A stretch of 64,000 bases of DNA from JAHDHW01 sp965277415 (GCA_965277415.1 CBDICS010000018.1:186001-250000), one strand, 5' to 3'. Counted from the first letter of the stretch, positions 8,249 through 16,748 are shown. Numbers and translations: made by a program. Notes: a model not told the origin generated them from the sequence alone.

Positions 8249-8746
8249 ATGCATATTGATTTAGCAAATCCCGCAGACTTTCAATCGATTGCAAGAATAT
8301 ACAATGAGTATATAGAAATGGGTAATGCAACAATGGAAGAAATGCTTCATTCAAAAGAAGATATTGCAAATTGGGTAAATAAATTTAATGAGCGAGAAAG
8401 ACTCTATACCGTGAAAATAGATGAGAAAGTAATAGGTTGGGGGATTATCAAGCGATATAGTGACCGAGAGGGATATCGTTTTGCTTGTGAAACCGCAATT
8501 TATCTTACTGCTTCAGAACGAGGAAAAGGATATGGATCAACTTTAAAAAAATACATCATTACTCAATGTAGATTATTAAACTATCGCCATTTGGTGGCAA
8601 AAATATTTGCGAGTAATAAAGCTAGTATAGAATACAATATAAAACTGGGATATACTGTCGTTGGGATACAAAAGCAGATTGGCTTTAGAAATAACAAATG
8701 GCAAGATATAGCTATTCTACAGTATGTTTTAGAGCCTGATGGATAG
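8249..8746 (+). CDS. GNAT N-acetyltransferase, phosphinothricin-acetyltransferase-like
   Basis: A 165-residue GNAT protein. The N-terminus MHIDLANPADFQSIARIYNEY and the ERLYTVKIDEKVIGWGIIKRYSDREGYRF segment match the PAT/YncA branch, and TASERGKGYGSTLKKYI is the acetyl-CoA P-loop (R-G-x-G-x-[GA]). NKASIEYNIKLGYTVVG is the usual C-terminal motif. PAT-like members N-acetylate amino acids or their analogues, and in NSAR operons a GNAT supplies the N-acyl amino-acid substrate, so a link to the two upstream genes is plausible. The ATG at 8249 aligns with family N-termini; a TTG 36 nt upstream was rejected. The inverted-repeat element separates it from the D-aminoacylase. Confidence 0.85.
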   Translation: MHIDLANPADFQSIARIYNEYIEMGNATMEEMLHSKEDIANWVNKFNERERLYTVKIDEKVIGWGIIKRYSDREGYRFACETAIYLTASERGKGYGSTLKKYIITQCRLLNYRHLVAKIFASNKASIEYNIKLGYTVVGIQKQIGFRNNKWQDIAILQYVLEPDG

Positions 8747-8802
8747 TGTAATTAGCCCAATAACCTAATTAAAAAATTATAAATAATAAAACCAATAAGA
8801 AA

Positions 8803-9597
8803 ATGCGAACAGGATCAAAAAGTTTAGATTTATTAATTCAGAATTTGATGACCTCGATTGAGAAAGAAGGTAAATTGACTCCACTTCGAGCAGGAGAGAT
8901 TGTTCAGACCGCAGGTATAAGTGAAACAGACTTAATGGCTTATGCTGACTTCGATCATCCAATAGAAGATTGTTATGGACGAAAGTTAGTTTATGATAAT
9001 GGTAATTTTGAAATTATGGTCATGTCATGGAATCCTGATCATTACTCTTCAATACATAATCATGGTTATACTCAATGGGGGGTAGTACAGGTCTTTGGAA
9101 ATGCACATCATTTAATTTATTCTATCAAAGACGAGGAGCTTCGATTTGCTAAAAAAGAAGTCTTGAGTAAAGGGGGCGTTGTAAAAGTCAATAACAAATT
9201 TATTCATCAGATGGGGAATGCTTCTTCAGATTCATACCTCTCCTTGCATGTATATGGATGTAATGATAGAAATGAAAATATTACAGCAGATGCTAAAAAT
9301 TATGACTTAGAATTTGATCGAATTTCACATACAACGGGAGGAGCATTTTTGAATTTACCGGAATCAGAGATTTATGATTTCAAAAAAGGTCCTAGGCCGA
9401 CTAAGGAAGTGCTACTACATTATGCGCATGTATTGCTGAATTATTATAATCGTCAAAAACAAACTTTAGAGATTAGAGCGCTTCAAGAGAATATTTTATC
9501 CAAATTGGAAAATCGTGTCTTGAATAAGAGCGTTGCAATTGAAGAGTTAATTAGGAATAAGGCGGCGGAATTGACTAAAGAAGAATACCTCTCATAG
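8803..9597 (+). CDS. Cysteine-dioxygenase-like cupin protein
   Basis: A 264-residue protein with a CDO type-I cupin core. SIHNHGYTQWGVVQVFGNA carries the two metal-binding His residues of cupin motif 1 (H85 and H87), and KFIHQMGNAS carries the third (H135). Cysteine dioxygenases are Fe(II) enzymes that oxidise the thiol of cysteine or a related 3-thiol carboxylate to the sulfinate. An N-terminal helical extension (residues 1-60) and a C-terminal helical extension (about 200-264) make it longer than typical 190-210-residue CDOs. It lies 56 nt after the GNAT gene on the same strand and may be cotranscribed. The substrate is not established by sequence alone. Confidence 0.75.
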   Translation: MRTGSKSLDLLIQNLMTSIEKEGKLTPLRAGEIVQTAGISETDLMAYADFDHPIEDCYGRKLVYDNGNFEIMVMSWNPDHYSSIHNHGYTQWGVVQVFGNAHHLIYSIKDEELRFAKKEVLSKGGVVKVNNKFIHQMGNASSDSYLSLHVYGCNDRNENITADAKNYDLEFDRISHTTGGAFLNLPESEIYDFKKGPRPTKEVLLHYAHVLLNYYNRQKQTLEIRALQENILSKLENRVLNKSVAIEELIRNKAAELTKEEYLS

Positions 9598-9633
9598 GAT
9601 TTATATTGACGTCTTCTCTTAGAGTGCTGTTCC

Positions 9634-9759
9634 TAACATGAGTCATCCCTTATTTTTATTTGACGCTGAAAGACGCTGATTTATCATAATAAACCAGTGT
9701 CTTTCAGCGTCAGAAATCACGTTTTATAGATTTTTAAAAATTCGGGATGATTCATGTTA
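9634..9759. repeat. Nested double inverted repeat, no ORF
   Basis: Outer arms 9634-9649 and 9744-9759 match at 15 of 16 positions (TAACATGAGTCATCCC versus its partner). Inner arms 9661-9678 and 9695-9712 pair at 17 of 18 positions around a 16-nt loop (GACGCTGAAAGACGCTG core). The transcript could fold into one long two-stage hairpin. It resembles a miniature transposable or REP-type element. Confidence 0.65.
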
Positions 9760-9773
9760 ATATCTAAAGGCTG

Positions 9774-9807
9774 GTATTTTTATTTCCTAAAATAGAAATA
9801 CTTTTTT
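9774..9807 (+). terminator. Terminator-like hairpin with T-tract
   Basis: GTATTTTTATTT (9774-9785) pairs with 9790-9801 (one mismatch) around the tetraloop CCTA and is followed by six T residues. The stem is AT-rich, but the geometry is that of an intrinsic terminator for the cysteine-dioxygenase-like gene transcript. Confidence 0.55.
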
Positions 9808-10229
9808 GTTAAAAAATTTATTTGAATCTAAAATTTTTGTAGTTTTACAACAACAAATAAATAAAAGCTCTCCCTATACATATCCAAGTATAAATATAAT
9901 ACCTTCCAATTCCCAAAGAGGGTTTATCTATCTCCCAACATATCTTTATCAATAGTCCCGGTTTTGAACAACTTCTATAAAAGAATGCAAAAGATCAAAT
10001 GATTTTTTGTCAAAACGATGCACTAAGTCCCATTGAAAGAATAATCCCTACAAAAAAATAACTAGTCTGAAATGAAAGCTTAGGATTAGTGTTTGATATT
10101 GAAGCTGCGCTTCTAAGCGCAATAGATTTTAATTCCCAGAACCGACCCCTTCTCCAGATTCATAGCGAAAGCGATTGAACAAAGGAGGAGGGGAATTGGG
10201 AAGAGAAGTATCAGAAAAGGAATAGGTTA

Positions 10230-10616
10230 TTAGCTATCAAACCAGACTTTCGCTTGATTAGCTGGGTCGCCATTATAGTTGATGGTAATTTCTTCGCCTA
10301 CCTCAATATTTTTATAGGCATAAAAAGTAATTGTGTTCATATTATAATCTAATACATATTCAGCATTAGGTTGGTAAGCATGGTTATAAAGCGAGCCATA
10401 ACCCAAAGCAATTGCTCCATTATGTTCTTCTTCGTCCCAGTCAAAATAGTAATTATATAAAGCGGTTTTTTTTAAGTCTTCCATTTCCTCTTTAGGGATA
10501 ATAATGACAGCACAAATCTCAATTACGCTACCTTTTGGAATTGATTCGCTGGAAAAGACTCCTCTTTCATCTATATTACTAGAAGCGATATATAAGTATG
10601 GAATTCGTTGACTCAT
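10230..10616 (-). CDS. SET-domain protein
   Basis: A 128-residue protein that is almost entirely one SET domain. Visible motifs are the N-terminal RGVFSSESIPKGSVIE strand pair, the NHAYQPNAEY segment (the R/NHSC-x-PN motif of SET enzymes that closes the pseudoknot with SAM), and GEEITINYNG (the E-[IL]-x-x-x-Y catalytic Tyr strand). SET proteins transfer methyl from SAM to protein lysines. Small bacterial SET proteins have few known targets, so the substrate here is unknown. No pre-SET or post-SET Cys cluster is present. It stands alone between a repeat-rich gap and the flotillin operon. Confidence 0.85.
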   Translation of the reverse strand: MSQRIPYLYIASSNIDERGVFSSESIPKGSVIEICAVIIIPKEEMEDLKKTALYNYYFDWDEEEHNGAIALGYGSLYNHAYQPNAEYVLDYNMNTITFYAYKNIEVGEEITINYNGDPANQAKVWFDS

Positions 10617-10821
10617 TTTCTTAGAGATAGAGGATTAATGCGATATACATTGGACAAGATAAGAATGATTCCAATAATATGAAATGAATAGATATGACTT
10701 ATGTAAAATACGAAGCGCAAAGCCCCTCAAAAGAGGCTTCGCAACTTCCGGCTGTAGAAACGATCTTCATAGCTTTAGAAACAATTGACAAACTGTTTCT
10801 GCCTAATAATCATATCCCTCC

Positions 10822-12261
10822 TTAGCCGTTTTCCTCTGAGTCTTTTGGCAAGTCAGTTGCTGGCTTTGTTTCAACATCTTCAACAGCAACTGTCTCGGAA
10901 GTCCCGAGGTATTCTGGGAGATTCATACCGGCCATATTAAATAAATCTGATAAAGGGGGCACTGATTTATAAAGACCTGAAACAAATTTAGAGGTTGAAT
11001 TTCCTTCCCCATCATTATTACCTCCTTCCCATACAGTGACTTTATCAATTTTGATATTTTTGATAGCCTCAACTTGAGTTGCGACTAAGTCTTCTAATTT
11101 ATCAGCAATTAACATTAAGACAGCATCGCGAGAATTTCCACCAGCAGCGTTTACGATTTGTTTAAATCCTTGAGCCTGTCGACTTAATATTTCATACATA
11201 CCTTTTGCTTCTGCTTCTCGTTTCAAAAAGATCGCATCTGCGTCCCCTTTTGCTAATCGACGAGTTTGCTCCGCCTCCGCTTCTGCATCAATTTCAATTT
11301 TTCGCTTTTGAATTTCAGCTTTTACAATTACATCAGCTTCTCTTGTGGCCATTTCTCTTGCTGCACGAGCCTGCTCAGCCTCTTTTTCTGCCAGATAAGC
11401 TTCCTCCAATCCTTTGGCTTTTTGAATCTGTTCAGCAGTTGTTGCTAATCTCAAAGCCTCTGCTTCTTTCACTTGTCGTTCTGCATTAGATAGTGCTATC
11501 TTGATTTTTGCTTCATTGGCTCCATCAATTGACTTTGCATCTGCATCTGCTTCACCAATTTGGGCATCTGCATCTGCTGAAGAAACTTGTATTCTTTTAT
11601 CTTTGTTGGCCTTGGCTTCACCAATAGAACCATCTCTGTTTTTTTCAGCAACACTCATCTTAGCATCATTGATCGCTTTTGCAGCTGCTTCTTTTCCTAA
11701 TGCTTCAATATATCCCGATTCATCCTGAATATCGGTTACGTTTACGTTGATGAGTGAAAGTCCAATCTTACTTAATTCAGCACCAACATTGGTTGCTACA
11801 TTAGTCAAGAATTTATCTCTATCAGAATTTATCTCCTCAATATCCATAGTCGCAACGACTAATCTCAATTGTCCAAAAATGATGTCTTTAGAAATATCTC
11901 GGATTTGATCTGTTGTTTTTCCCAAAAGTCGTTCAGCTGCATTCAGCATAATACCATCTTGATTGGAAACACCAACAGTAAATCGTGAAGGTACATTGAC
12001 CCGAATATTTTGCTTGGAAAGTGCACCTCTTAAATCTACATCAATAGAAATAGGCGTCAAATCAAGGTATTCATAATCTTGAATTACTGGCCAAACAAAA
12101 GCGGCTCCTCCAGCTAAACATTTAGCAGATCCTCCTCCTGTTTTACCATAAATAACTAATATTTTATCTGAGGGACATCGCCTATATCTTGTGATTGCCC
12201 AGAGAAAAATTAAAATGGCTAAACCGATTAAACCGAGTACAATAAAAGTGAGTGGTTCCAT
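10822..12261 (-). CDS. floT: Flotillin-like SPFH membrane protein
   Basis: A 479-residue flotillin. A single N-terminal hydrophobic helix (residues 4-24) anchors it to the membrane, followed by the SPFH/PHB domain (residues about 28-200, including CLAGGAAFVWPVIQDYEYLDL). A long Ala/Glu/Lys-rich coiled coil (about 200-370) carries repeated E-A motifs typical of flotillins, and a C-terminal NIKIDKVTVWEGG segment follows. Flotillins oligomerise in membrane microdomains and scaffold signalling, secretion and cell-wall enzymes. The upstream gene on the same strand encodes an NfeD-like protein, the standard flotillin partner, 199 nt away. The last 30 residues (ETKPATDLPKDSEENG) are acidic and disordered. 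Confidence 0.93.
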   Translation of the reverse strand: MEPLTFIVLGLIGLAILIFLWAITRYRRCPSDKILVIYGKTGGGSAKCLAGGAAFVWPVIQDYEYLDLTPISIDVDLRGALSKQNIRVNVPSRFTVGVSNQDGIMLNAAERLLGKTTDQIRDISKDIIFGQLRLVVATMDIEEINSDRDKFLTNVATNVGAELSKIGLSLINVNVTDIQDESGYIEALGKEAAAKAINDAKMSVAEKNRDGSIGEAKANKDKRIQVSSADADAQIGEADADAKSIDGANEAKIKIALSNAERQVKEAEALRLATTAEQIQKAKGLEEAYLAEKEAEQARAAREMATREADVIVKAEIQKRKIEIDAEAEAEQTRRLAKGDADAIFLKREAEAKGMYEILSRQAQGFKQIVNAAGGNSRDAVLMLIADKLEDLVATQVEAIKNIKIDKVTVWEGGNNDGEGNSTSKFVSGLYKSVPPLSDLFNMAGMNLPEYLGTSETVAVEDVETKPATDLPKDSEENG

Positions 12262-12460
12262 AATTTTTAAGTTTAGAGTTGTAGTTTAAATGAATTAGTT
12301 GGTTAATAGAATTTGTGTATACATACGCTTACAGTCAGAATGCATGTATGCTTTCTATGAAGTAAAGTTATAGTATTGAACTATAGTCAGATGATAATCT
12401 TTATTAATTTTAAAAGATATCTTTTAGACCAAGCATCTATTAAGCTATAATGTATGAAAA

Positions 12461-13072
12461 TTAAGTTATAATATAGTTATCTGCAGGTTCTACCAATAGT
12501 ATGTTATTATTCAGTACTTCTACTACTTTTATTAAAGCTCCAGTAGGTATAGCATCTCCGTCAGTAACAGCATCTAATTCTTTAAGTGCGCCGCTGATCT
12601 TTACGTGTATCTTGCCTTGGCCGTTTTTGTTTGCAGGAATTGGGATATATACTTCTCCATTTTTATATACTGCTTTTTTTAGATTGACTGTTCCTGATTC
12701 TCCCATTTTATGAAAAAGGTACATCATATAAGCGACAAGTAACATAGCAGCTGTACCAGCGGCGAAAGCGAAGGAAATCGCTAACCAAGACGTAGCTCCA
12801 GTATTTAATACTAAAACACCTGTCCATCCAAAAAATGTAAAGAAAGCAATAATACTCCTTACTGATAATACTGAAAATCCAGTATCAAAGCCACTGCTAA
12901 TCTCTGTACCTCCCCCGATTTCGATATCTGCATCGCTGTCGAAATCAAGGCCAATAAAACTTAATACAAATTGAATTAGAAAAAGTACACTAAAGATAAG
13001 AGCGATTGCCCAAAATACCTTTTCCGCATTGTTGAGCGGGTCCCACCATTCTTCCATGAATAATATTACCAT
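12461..13072 (-). CDS. NfeD-like OB-fold membrane protein (flotillin partner)
   Basis: A 203-residue membrane protein: an N-terminal helix (about 15-42), an acidic periplasmic stretch rich in Asp/Gly/Ser, two further helices (about 67-110), then a C-terminal beta domain with KNGEVYIPIPANKNGQGKIHVKI and LIKVVEVLNNNILLVEP that fits the NfeD/YuaF OB fold. In Bacillus and many other bacteria YuaF-type NfeD proteins are encoded with flotillin and help place it in the membrane. The gene order nfeD-flotillin is conserved here. An alternative ATG lies five codons downstream (13057) and begins MEEWWDPLNN. The 199-nt spacer before the flotillin gene contains a small TATAGT/ACTATA hairpin at 12369-12385. 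Confidence 0.8.
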   Translation of the reverse strand: MVILFMEEWWDPLNNAEKVFWAIALIFSVLFLIQFVLSFIGLDFDSDADIEIGGGTEISSGFDTGFSVLSVRSIIAFFTFFGWTGVLVLNTGATSWLAISFAFAAGTAAMLLVAYMMYLFHKMGESGTVNLKKAVYKNGEVYIPIPANKNGQGKIHVKISGALKELDAVTDGDAIPTGALIKVVEVLNNNILLVEPADNYIIT

Positions 13073-13292
13073 GATCTTGATTAGTTGATACTTTTTTAAT
13101 TTAAGCTTTATATTACATTGTTATTTTAAAACTTGTCTCGAAATAACGAAGTATTTAGTATAAATATGCATTAAAAAGTTAATTTTTTCTTAATCTATCG
13201 ACAAATGACTATGGAATCTCGGCAAACAAAGATTTGAAGGGCAAGACTGAATTAAATCATTCGCTATTACTAATTAAAGAAAGATTTCTTTT

Positions 13293-13300
13293 TAACTTTG
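13293..13300 (+). promoter_or_regulatory. Bacteroidota -7 promoter motif before prs
   Basis: TAACTTTG matches TAnnTTTG and is 65 nt upstream of the prs start codon. No TTG is seen at 19-21 nt upstream. The rest of 13073-13364 holds no gene. Confidence 0.45.
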
Positions 13301-13364
13301 TATTATTCATGCTAGCTGGAGAAATATATTACTACTAGCTACTCACTTCAAAATTATTTTCAAA

Positions 13365-14294
13365 TTGGAAGTTAAATTATTTTCTGGAATTAGTTCCGAA
13401 TATCTCGCAGAAAAGATTGCAGATCATTATGGTTTTCCATTAGGCGATAAAACATTGCTTAGATTCAGTGATGGTGAAATGCAGCCTATTATTAATGAAT
13501 CTGTTCGTGGATCGTATATTTTCTTTATTCAATCTACGTTTGCACCTGCTGAAAACCTGCTTGAGTTACTTTTATTAATTGACTCGGCAAAGAGAGCCTC
13601 TGCTGGTTATATCACGGCAGTTATTCCATACTTTGGTTATGCACGACAAGATCGAAAAGACAAACCAAGAGTTCCTATCTCCGCTAAATTGCTAGCAAAT
13701 TTAATTGAAGCAGCTGGAGCCAATAGGATTATGACGATGGATTTTCATGCTGATCAAATTCAAGGCTTTTTTGATATTCCAGTAGATCACTTAAAAAGCG
13801 AAGCGATTTATATTCCATATTTTAAAGAAATGGATCTTTCTAATGTCACTTTTGCTTCCCCTGATGTAGGCGGTGTAAAACGGGCTCGTACTTATGCAAA
13901 GTATTTTGAAAGGGAATTGGTAATATGTGATAAGTATCGGAAAAGAGCAAATGAAATTGCTGGGATGACAGTTATTGGAGATGTAAAAGGTGCAGATGTT
14001 ATTTTAGTGGACGACATTGTCGATACAGCTGGAACTTTGTGCCGTGCCGCAGATATACTTATGGAGAAAGGAGCGAAGAGCGTACGTGCTATTTGTACAC
14101 ATCCAGTGCTCTCTGGTAAAGCTTATGAAAATATTGAGAATTCAAAAATTCAAGAAATCATCGTTTGTGATACCTTGCCATTAAAAAAGAAATCAAAGAA
14201 AATCAAAGTATTATCAACGGCTAAATTATTTGCTCGGGCCATTAGAAATACACATGAGCATCGGTCTATTTCAGCTCTATTTGTAGACGGATAG
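13365..14294 (+). CDS. prs: Ribose-phosphate pyrophosphokinase
   Basis: A 309-residue PRPP synthetase that makes 5-phosphoribosyl-1-diphosphate from ribose-5-phosphate and ATP for nucleotide, His and Trp synthesis. The N-terminus VKLFSGISSEYLAEKIADHY, the GYARQDRKDKPRVPISAKLLANL flexible loop, MTMDFHADQIQGFFDIPVDHL and the PRPP-binding loop ILVDDIVDTAGTLC are all family-typical. The length is standard. The start is TTG, placed so that the conserved N-terminal strand is complete; no in-frame ATG precedes it. It is a single gene with its own promoter motif, followed by rplY after 169 nt, a pairing common in bacteria. Confidence 0.96.
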   Translation: MEVKLFSGISSEYLAEKIADHYGFPLGDKTLLRFSDGEMQPIINESVRGSYIFFIQSTFAPAENLLELLLLIDSAKRASAGYITAVIPYFGYARQDRKDKPRVPISAKLLANLIEAAGANRIMTMDFHADQIQGFFDIPVDHLKSEAIYIPYFKEMDLSNVTFASPDVGGVKRARTYAKYFERELVICDKYRKRANEIAGMTVIGDVKGADVILVDDIVDTAGTLCRAADILMEKGAKSVRAICTHPVLSGKAYENIENSKIQEIIVCDTLPLKKKSKKIKVLSTAKLFARAIRNTHEHRSISALFVDG

Positions 14295-14388
14295 GTCTAT
14301 AAAGGTTGAAAAGTATAGATTGAAGCTATAAATACTGAAAAAGGATTTTCTTTTTTTGGAAATCACTGCAATTTTTATAGAAAATCAC

Positions 14389-14396
14389 TATCTTTG
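14389..14396 (+). promoter_or_regulatory. Bacteroidota -7 promoter motif before rplY
   Basis: TATCTTTG matches TAnnTTTG exactly and lies 67 nt upstream of the rplY ATG. No TTG is seen at the optimal upstream spacing. Confidence 0.5.
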
Positions 14397-14463
14397 CGTG
14401 CATTTTCGTGAAATGCCTAATAAAAATATCAAAAATTAAGAACCTAGCATAAAGCTTTTTGTC

Positions 14464-15078
14464 ATGAAATCAATTGCAATTACAGGGAATTTAAGAAATG
14501 ATTTAGGAAAGAAATCTACAAAGGCGGTTCGCCGCAGTGGACTAGTTCCTTGTGTTATATACGGAGGTGAAAATAATGTCCATTTCACAGCTGAATCCAA
14601 AGGATTTAAGCATCTGGTTTATACGCCTGATTTCAAAACTGCTGAAATTAGTGTAGATGGAAGTAATTATAAATGTATTGTGAAATCTATTCAATTTCAT
14701 CCGGTTTCTGATGAGATACAACACATAGACTTCCTTGAACTAGTGGATGGTAATAAAATGAAGGTAGAAATTCCAGTTCGTTTTCAAGGAGTTGCACCAG
14801 GTACAAGATCAGGAGGTAAATTAACTCAAAAGTTAAGAAGAGTAAAAGTAAAGACAACTCCTGAATATTTGACTGATGAACTTTTTATAGATGTAACCGC
14901 ACTTGAGTTAGGCCAATCCGTAAAAGTTAAAGATATACAATTAGGAGAAGGTATGGAATTGGAAACCTCTCCTGGTATTCCTGTTGCTTCAGTTGAAGTA
15001 CCACGTGCATTACGTAGTGCTATGGACGGTGATGACGGAGAAGAAGCAGATTCAGAAGGAGAAGCAGATTCAGAATAA
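14464..15078 (+). CDS. rplY: 50S ribosomal protein L25/CTC
   Basis: A 204-residue L25 of the long CTC type. The N-terminal 5S rRNA-binding domain includes GNLRNDLGKKSTKAVRRSG and VPCVIYGGENNVHF; the C-terminal TL5 beta domain spans about residues 95-185 with VEIPVRFQGVAPGTRSGGKL. It binds 5S rRNA in the large subunit. The last 20 residues are an acidic Asp/Glu tail (DGEEADSEGEADSE), common in Bacteroidota L25. The ATG start and position after prs are conserved in many genomes, and a strong terminator follows directly. Confidence 0.96.
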   Translation: MKSIAITGNLRNDLGKKSTKAVRRSGLVPCVIYGGENNVHFTAESKGFKHLVYTPDFKTAEISVDGSNYKCIVKSIQFHPVSDEIQHIDFLELVDGNKMKVEIPVRFQGVAPGTRSGGKLTQKLRRVKVKTTPEYLTDELFIDVTALELGQSVKVKDIQLGEGMELETSPGIPVASVEVPRALRSAMDGDDGEEADSEGEADSE

Positions 15079-15099
15079 TAAATCTTTATGCTTATATTT

Positions 15100-15132
15100 A
15101 AAGGGACATAGACCATTGGTCTATGTCCCTTT
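15100..15132 (+). terminator. Strong hairpin after rplY
   Basis: A perfect 15-bp stem, AAAGGGACATAGACC (15100-15114) with 15118-15132, and a 3-nt loop ATT. The T-tract is limited to TTTG then TAGTTTTC. It ends 24 nt before the next gene. Confidence 0.8.
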
Positions 15133-15156
15133 GTAGTTTTCAAACTGACCCTTTAT

Positions 15157-15930
15157 ATGAATAATTTACGTGTCTCTTTAATCCAATCTTCTTTATACTG
15201 GGAAAATATAGCAAAGAATCTATCGGCATTCTCTGATAAAATTCTTAAGCTTAAAGGGAAAACAGATTTAATTATTCTTCCTGAGATGTTTACTACAGGT
15301 TTTAGTATGAATGCTGCACCTATTGCAGAGGATATGGAAGGAGAGACGATGAATTGGCTTCGTTTGCATGCAGAAACATTAGAAAGTGCCATCACTGGTA
15401 GTTTTATCGTAAAAGAAAACGGACACTTTTACAATCGGTTAATTTTTATGCAGCCAGATGGTCATTTTTTCACTTATGATAAACGGCACCTCTTTACTTT
15501 AGCCAAGGAACATCTTTCTTATCAAGCTGGTCAAGATCGTTTGATTGTTGAATGGAAAGGGTGGAAAATTTGCCCCTTAATTTGTTACGACCTTCGATTT
15601 CCCGCATGGAGTAGAAATACAGTAGATTATGATTTATTAATTTATGTGGCTAATTGGCCGGAAACAAGAGCCCTACATTGGAAATCATTGCTTTTAGCCA
15701 GGGCTATAGAAAACCAATCTTATACTATAGGTGTGAATAGAGTAGGAGTTGATGAAAAAGGATTCGTATACTCCGGCGATTCCTCTTTAATTGATTATGC
15801 TGGGGCATCTATTTGTTGTATTACTAAAAAAGAAGACATTTTCACAAGAGCGCTTTCAAAAGAAAGACAAATTGAATATAGATCTAAGCTTGATTTCTTG
15901 CCCGACCGTGATTCTTTTCAAATCATATAA
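15157..15930 (+). CDS. Omega-amidase, nitrilase superfamily (YafV/Nit2-like)
   Basis: A 257-residue carbon-nitrogen hydrolase with the complete Glu-Lys-Cys triad: E43 (LPEMFTTGF), K109 (YDKRHLF) and C143 (LICYDLRFP). The C-Y-D-L-R-F-P context and the EMFTTGFSM segment are diagnostic of the YafV/omega-amidase branch, which hydrolyses alpha-ketoglutaramate and alpha-ketosuccinamate (or the methionine-salvage product alpha-ketomethylthiobutyramate) to the keto acid and ammonia. It is cytoplasmic. The gene starts 24 nt beyond the rplY terminator, so it probably depends on read-through or a promoter I cannot see. Confidence 0.92.
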   Translation: MNNLRVSLIQSSLYWENIAKNLSAFSDKILKLKGKTDLIILPEMFTTGFSMNAAPIAEDMEGETMNWLRLHAETLESAITGSFIVKENGHFYNRLIFMQPDGHFFTYDKRHLFTLAKEHLSYQAGQDRLIVEWKGWKICPLICYDLRFPAWSRNTVDYDLLIYVANWPETRALHWKSLLLARAIENQSYTIGVNRVGVDEKGFVYSGDSSLIDYAGASICCITKKEDIFTRALSKERQIEYRSKLDFLPDRDSFQII

Positions 15931-16055
15931 TAACTTTTCCTCATTAATCGTTTTTGCCATGAAGTTGTTTTAGAATATCTGTTTTATACTAGCAGCTATT
16001 TTTAAACAAATTCCATATCTATGGAACTCTAAAAGGGACTTAAGAGTATAAAAAA

Positions 16056-16137
16056 AGCGGCTCAGTAAAACTGAACCGCTAACTCGTTGAGAATGTTTTT
16101 TGAAAATAACCCTATTAACTAACCTATTAACAACGAG
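16056..16137 (+). promoter_or_regulatory. Structured leader upstream of the NlpC/P60 gene
   Basis: A hairpin AGCGGCTCAG-TAAAA-CTGAACCGCT (16056-16080, one mismatch) is followed by a second inverted pair CTCGTTG (16083-16089) / CAACGAG (16131-16137) enclosing a duplicated CTATTAAC word. On the minus strand the first hairpin is followed by seven T residues, so it could be a reverse-strand terminator. As a plus-strand leader, two tandem stems could be regulatory. The role is not decided by sequence. Confidence 0.4.
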
Positions 16138-16173
16138 TATTTTTCTTTTGGCTTACTTAAGCAAACCTACAAT

Positions 16174-16677
16174 ATGATAAAGAACGATATAAAATCCAAT
16201 TTGTTGTTCATGGTTTTGGCATTATTTACTGTTGCCTGTTCTGTTAATAACCCAGGAATACAGAAGAAAAGTGTTGATTCTTCCAATTCAAGTCATCTAA
16301 GAAGTAAAATAGAAGATTTTGCAAAGAAGCAAATTGGTGTAAAGTACAAATATGGGGGAAAAAACCCAAGTGGTTTTGATTGCTCCGGTTTTACCAGTTA
16401 TGTGTTTGATAAAATTAAAGTAAGTATTCCACCAACTTCTAGCTTACAAGCGAAGAAAGGGAAAAATGTAAATTTAAAATGGGTAAAGAAGGGAGATCTT
16501 GTGTTTTTTGGGAGAGGAGGAAAAATTTCCCATGTAGCATTAGTCCTAAACAATAAAAAAGATGGAATTTATGTGATCCATAGCACTTCTTCAAGGGGTG
16601 TGGTGGTTGAGAATATCTCCAAGTCCTCTTATTGGAAAAAACGAATTATGTTTGCGAGAAATATTTTAGGTACTTAA
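16174..16677 (+). CDS. NlpC/P60 (C40) peptidoglycan endopeptidase lipoprotein
   Basis: A 167-residue lipoprotein. The signal peptide ends in a lipobox LFTVAC with lipidated C22. After a Ser-rich linker the NlpC/P60 domain begins at about residue 44. The catalytic Cys is C70 in GFDCSGFTSYVF, the catalytic His is in KISHVALVLNN, and a further polar residue lies in VIHSTSSRGV. Such enzymes cut D-gamma-Glu-meso-DAP bonds of stem peptides or act in murein remodelling at the outer membrane. It is a compact Spr/YdhO-like form without extra cell-wall-binding domains. It is monocistronic between a structured leader and a 3' hairpin. Confidence 0.93.
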   Translation: MIKNDIKSNLLFMVLALFTVACSVNNPGIQKKSVDSSNSSHLRSKIEDFAKKQIGVKYKYGGKNPSGFDCSGFTSYVFDKIKVSIPPTSSLQAKKGKNVNLKWVKKGDLVFFGRGGKISHVALVLNNKKDGIYVIHSTSSRGVVVENISKSSYWKKRIMFARNILGT

Positions 16678-16682
16678 TAAAA

Positions 16683-16726
16683 TCATTTGTCGCTGAACAT
16701 TCATTGAAATGCACAGCGACAAATGA
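16683..16726. terminator. Bidirectional hairpin between convergent genes
   Basis: TCATTTGTCGCTG (16683-16695) pairs perfectly with 16714-16726 around an 18-nt loop. It lies between the NlpC/P60 gene and the convergent prohibitin-like gene and could end both transcripts, though no long T-tract is present. Confidence 0.65.
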
Positions 16727-16748
16727 CAAGGCTTGATTGTCAAAAGAC

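Larger units (their letters stand above)
9598..10229. other. 632-nt intergenic region
   Basis: Between the cupin gene and the convergent SET gene. The first 210 nt hold the nested inverted repeat and the terminator-like hairpin. From 9808 to 10229 I see no coding potential and no strong signal. A weak inverted pairing exists between CTTCCAATTCCC near 9903 and GGGAATTGGGAAG near 10191, which could be degraded element DNA. Confidence 0.5.

Noticed and set aside
11205..11728. Plus-strand open frames opposite the flotillin coiled coil
   Set aside because: They are antisense to an Ala/Glu-rich coding region and consist of Leu/Phe/Ser-rich translations without start signals or homology.
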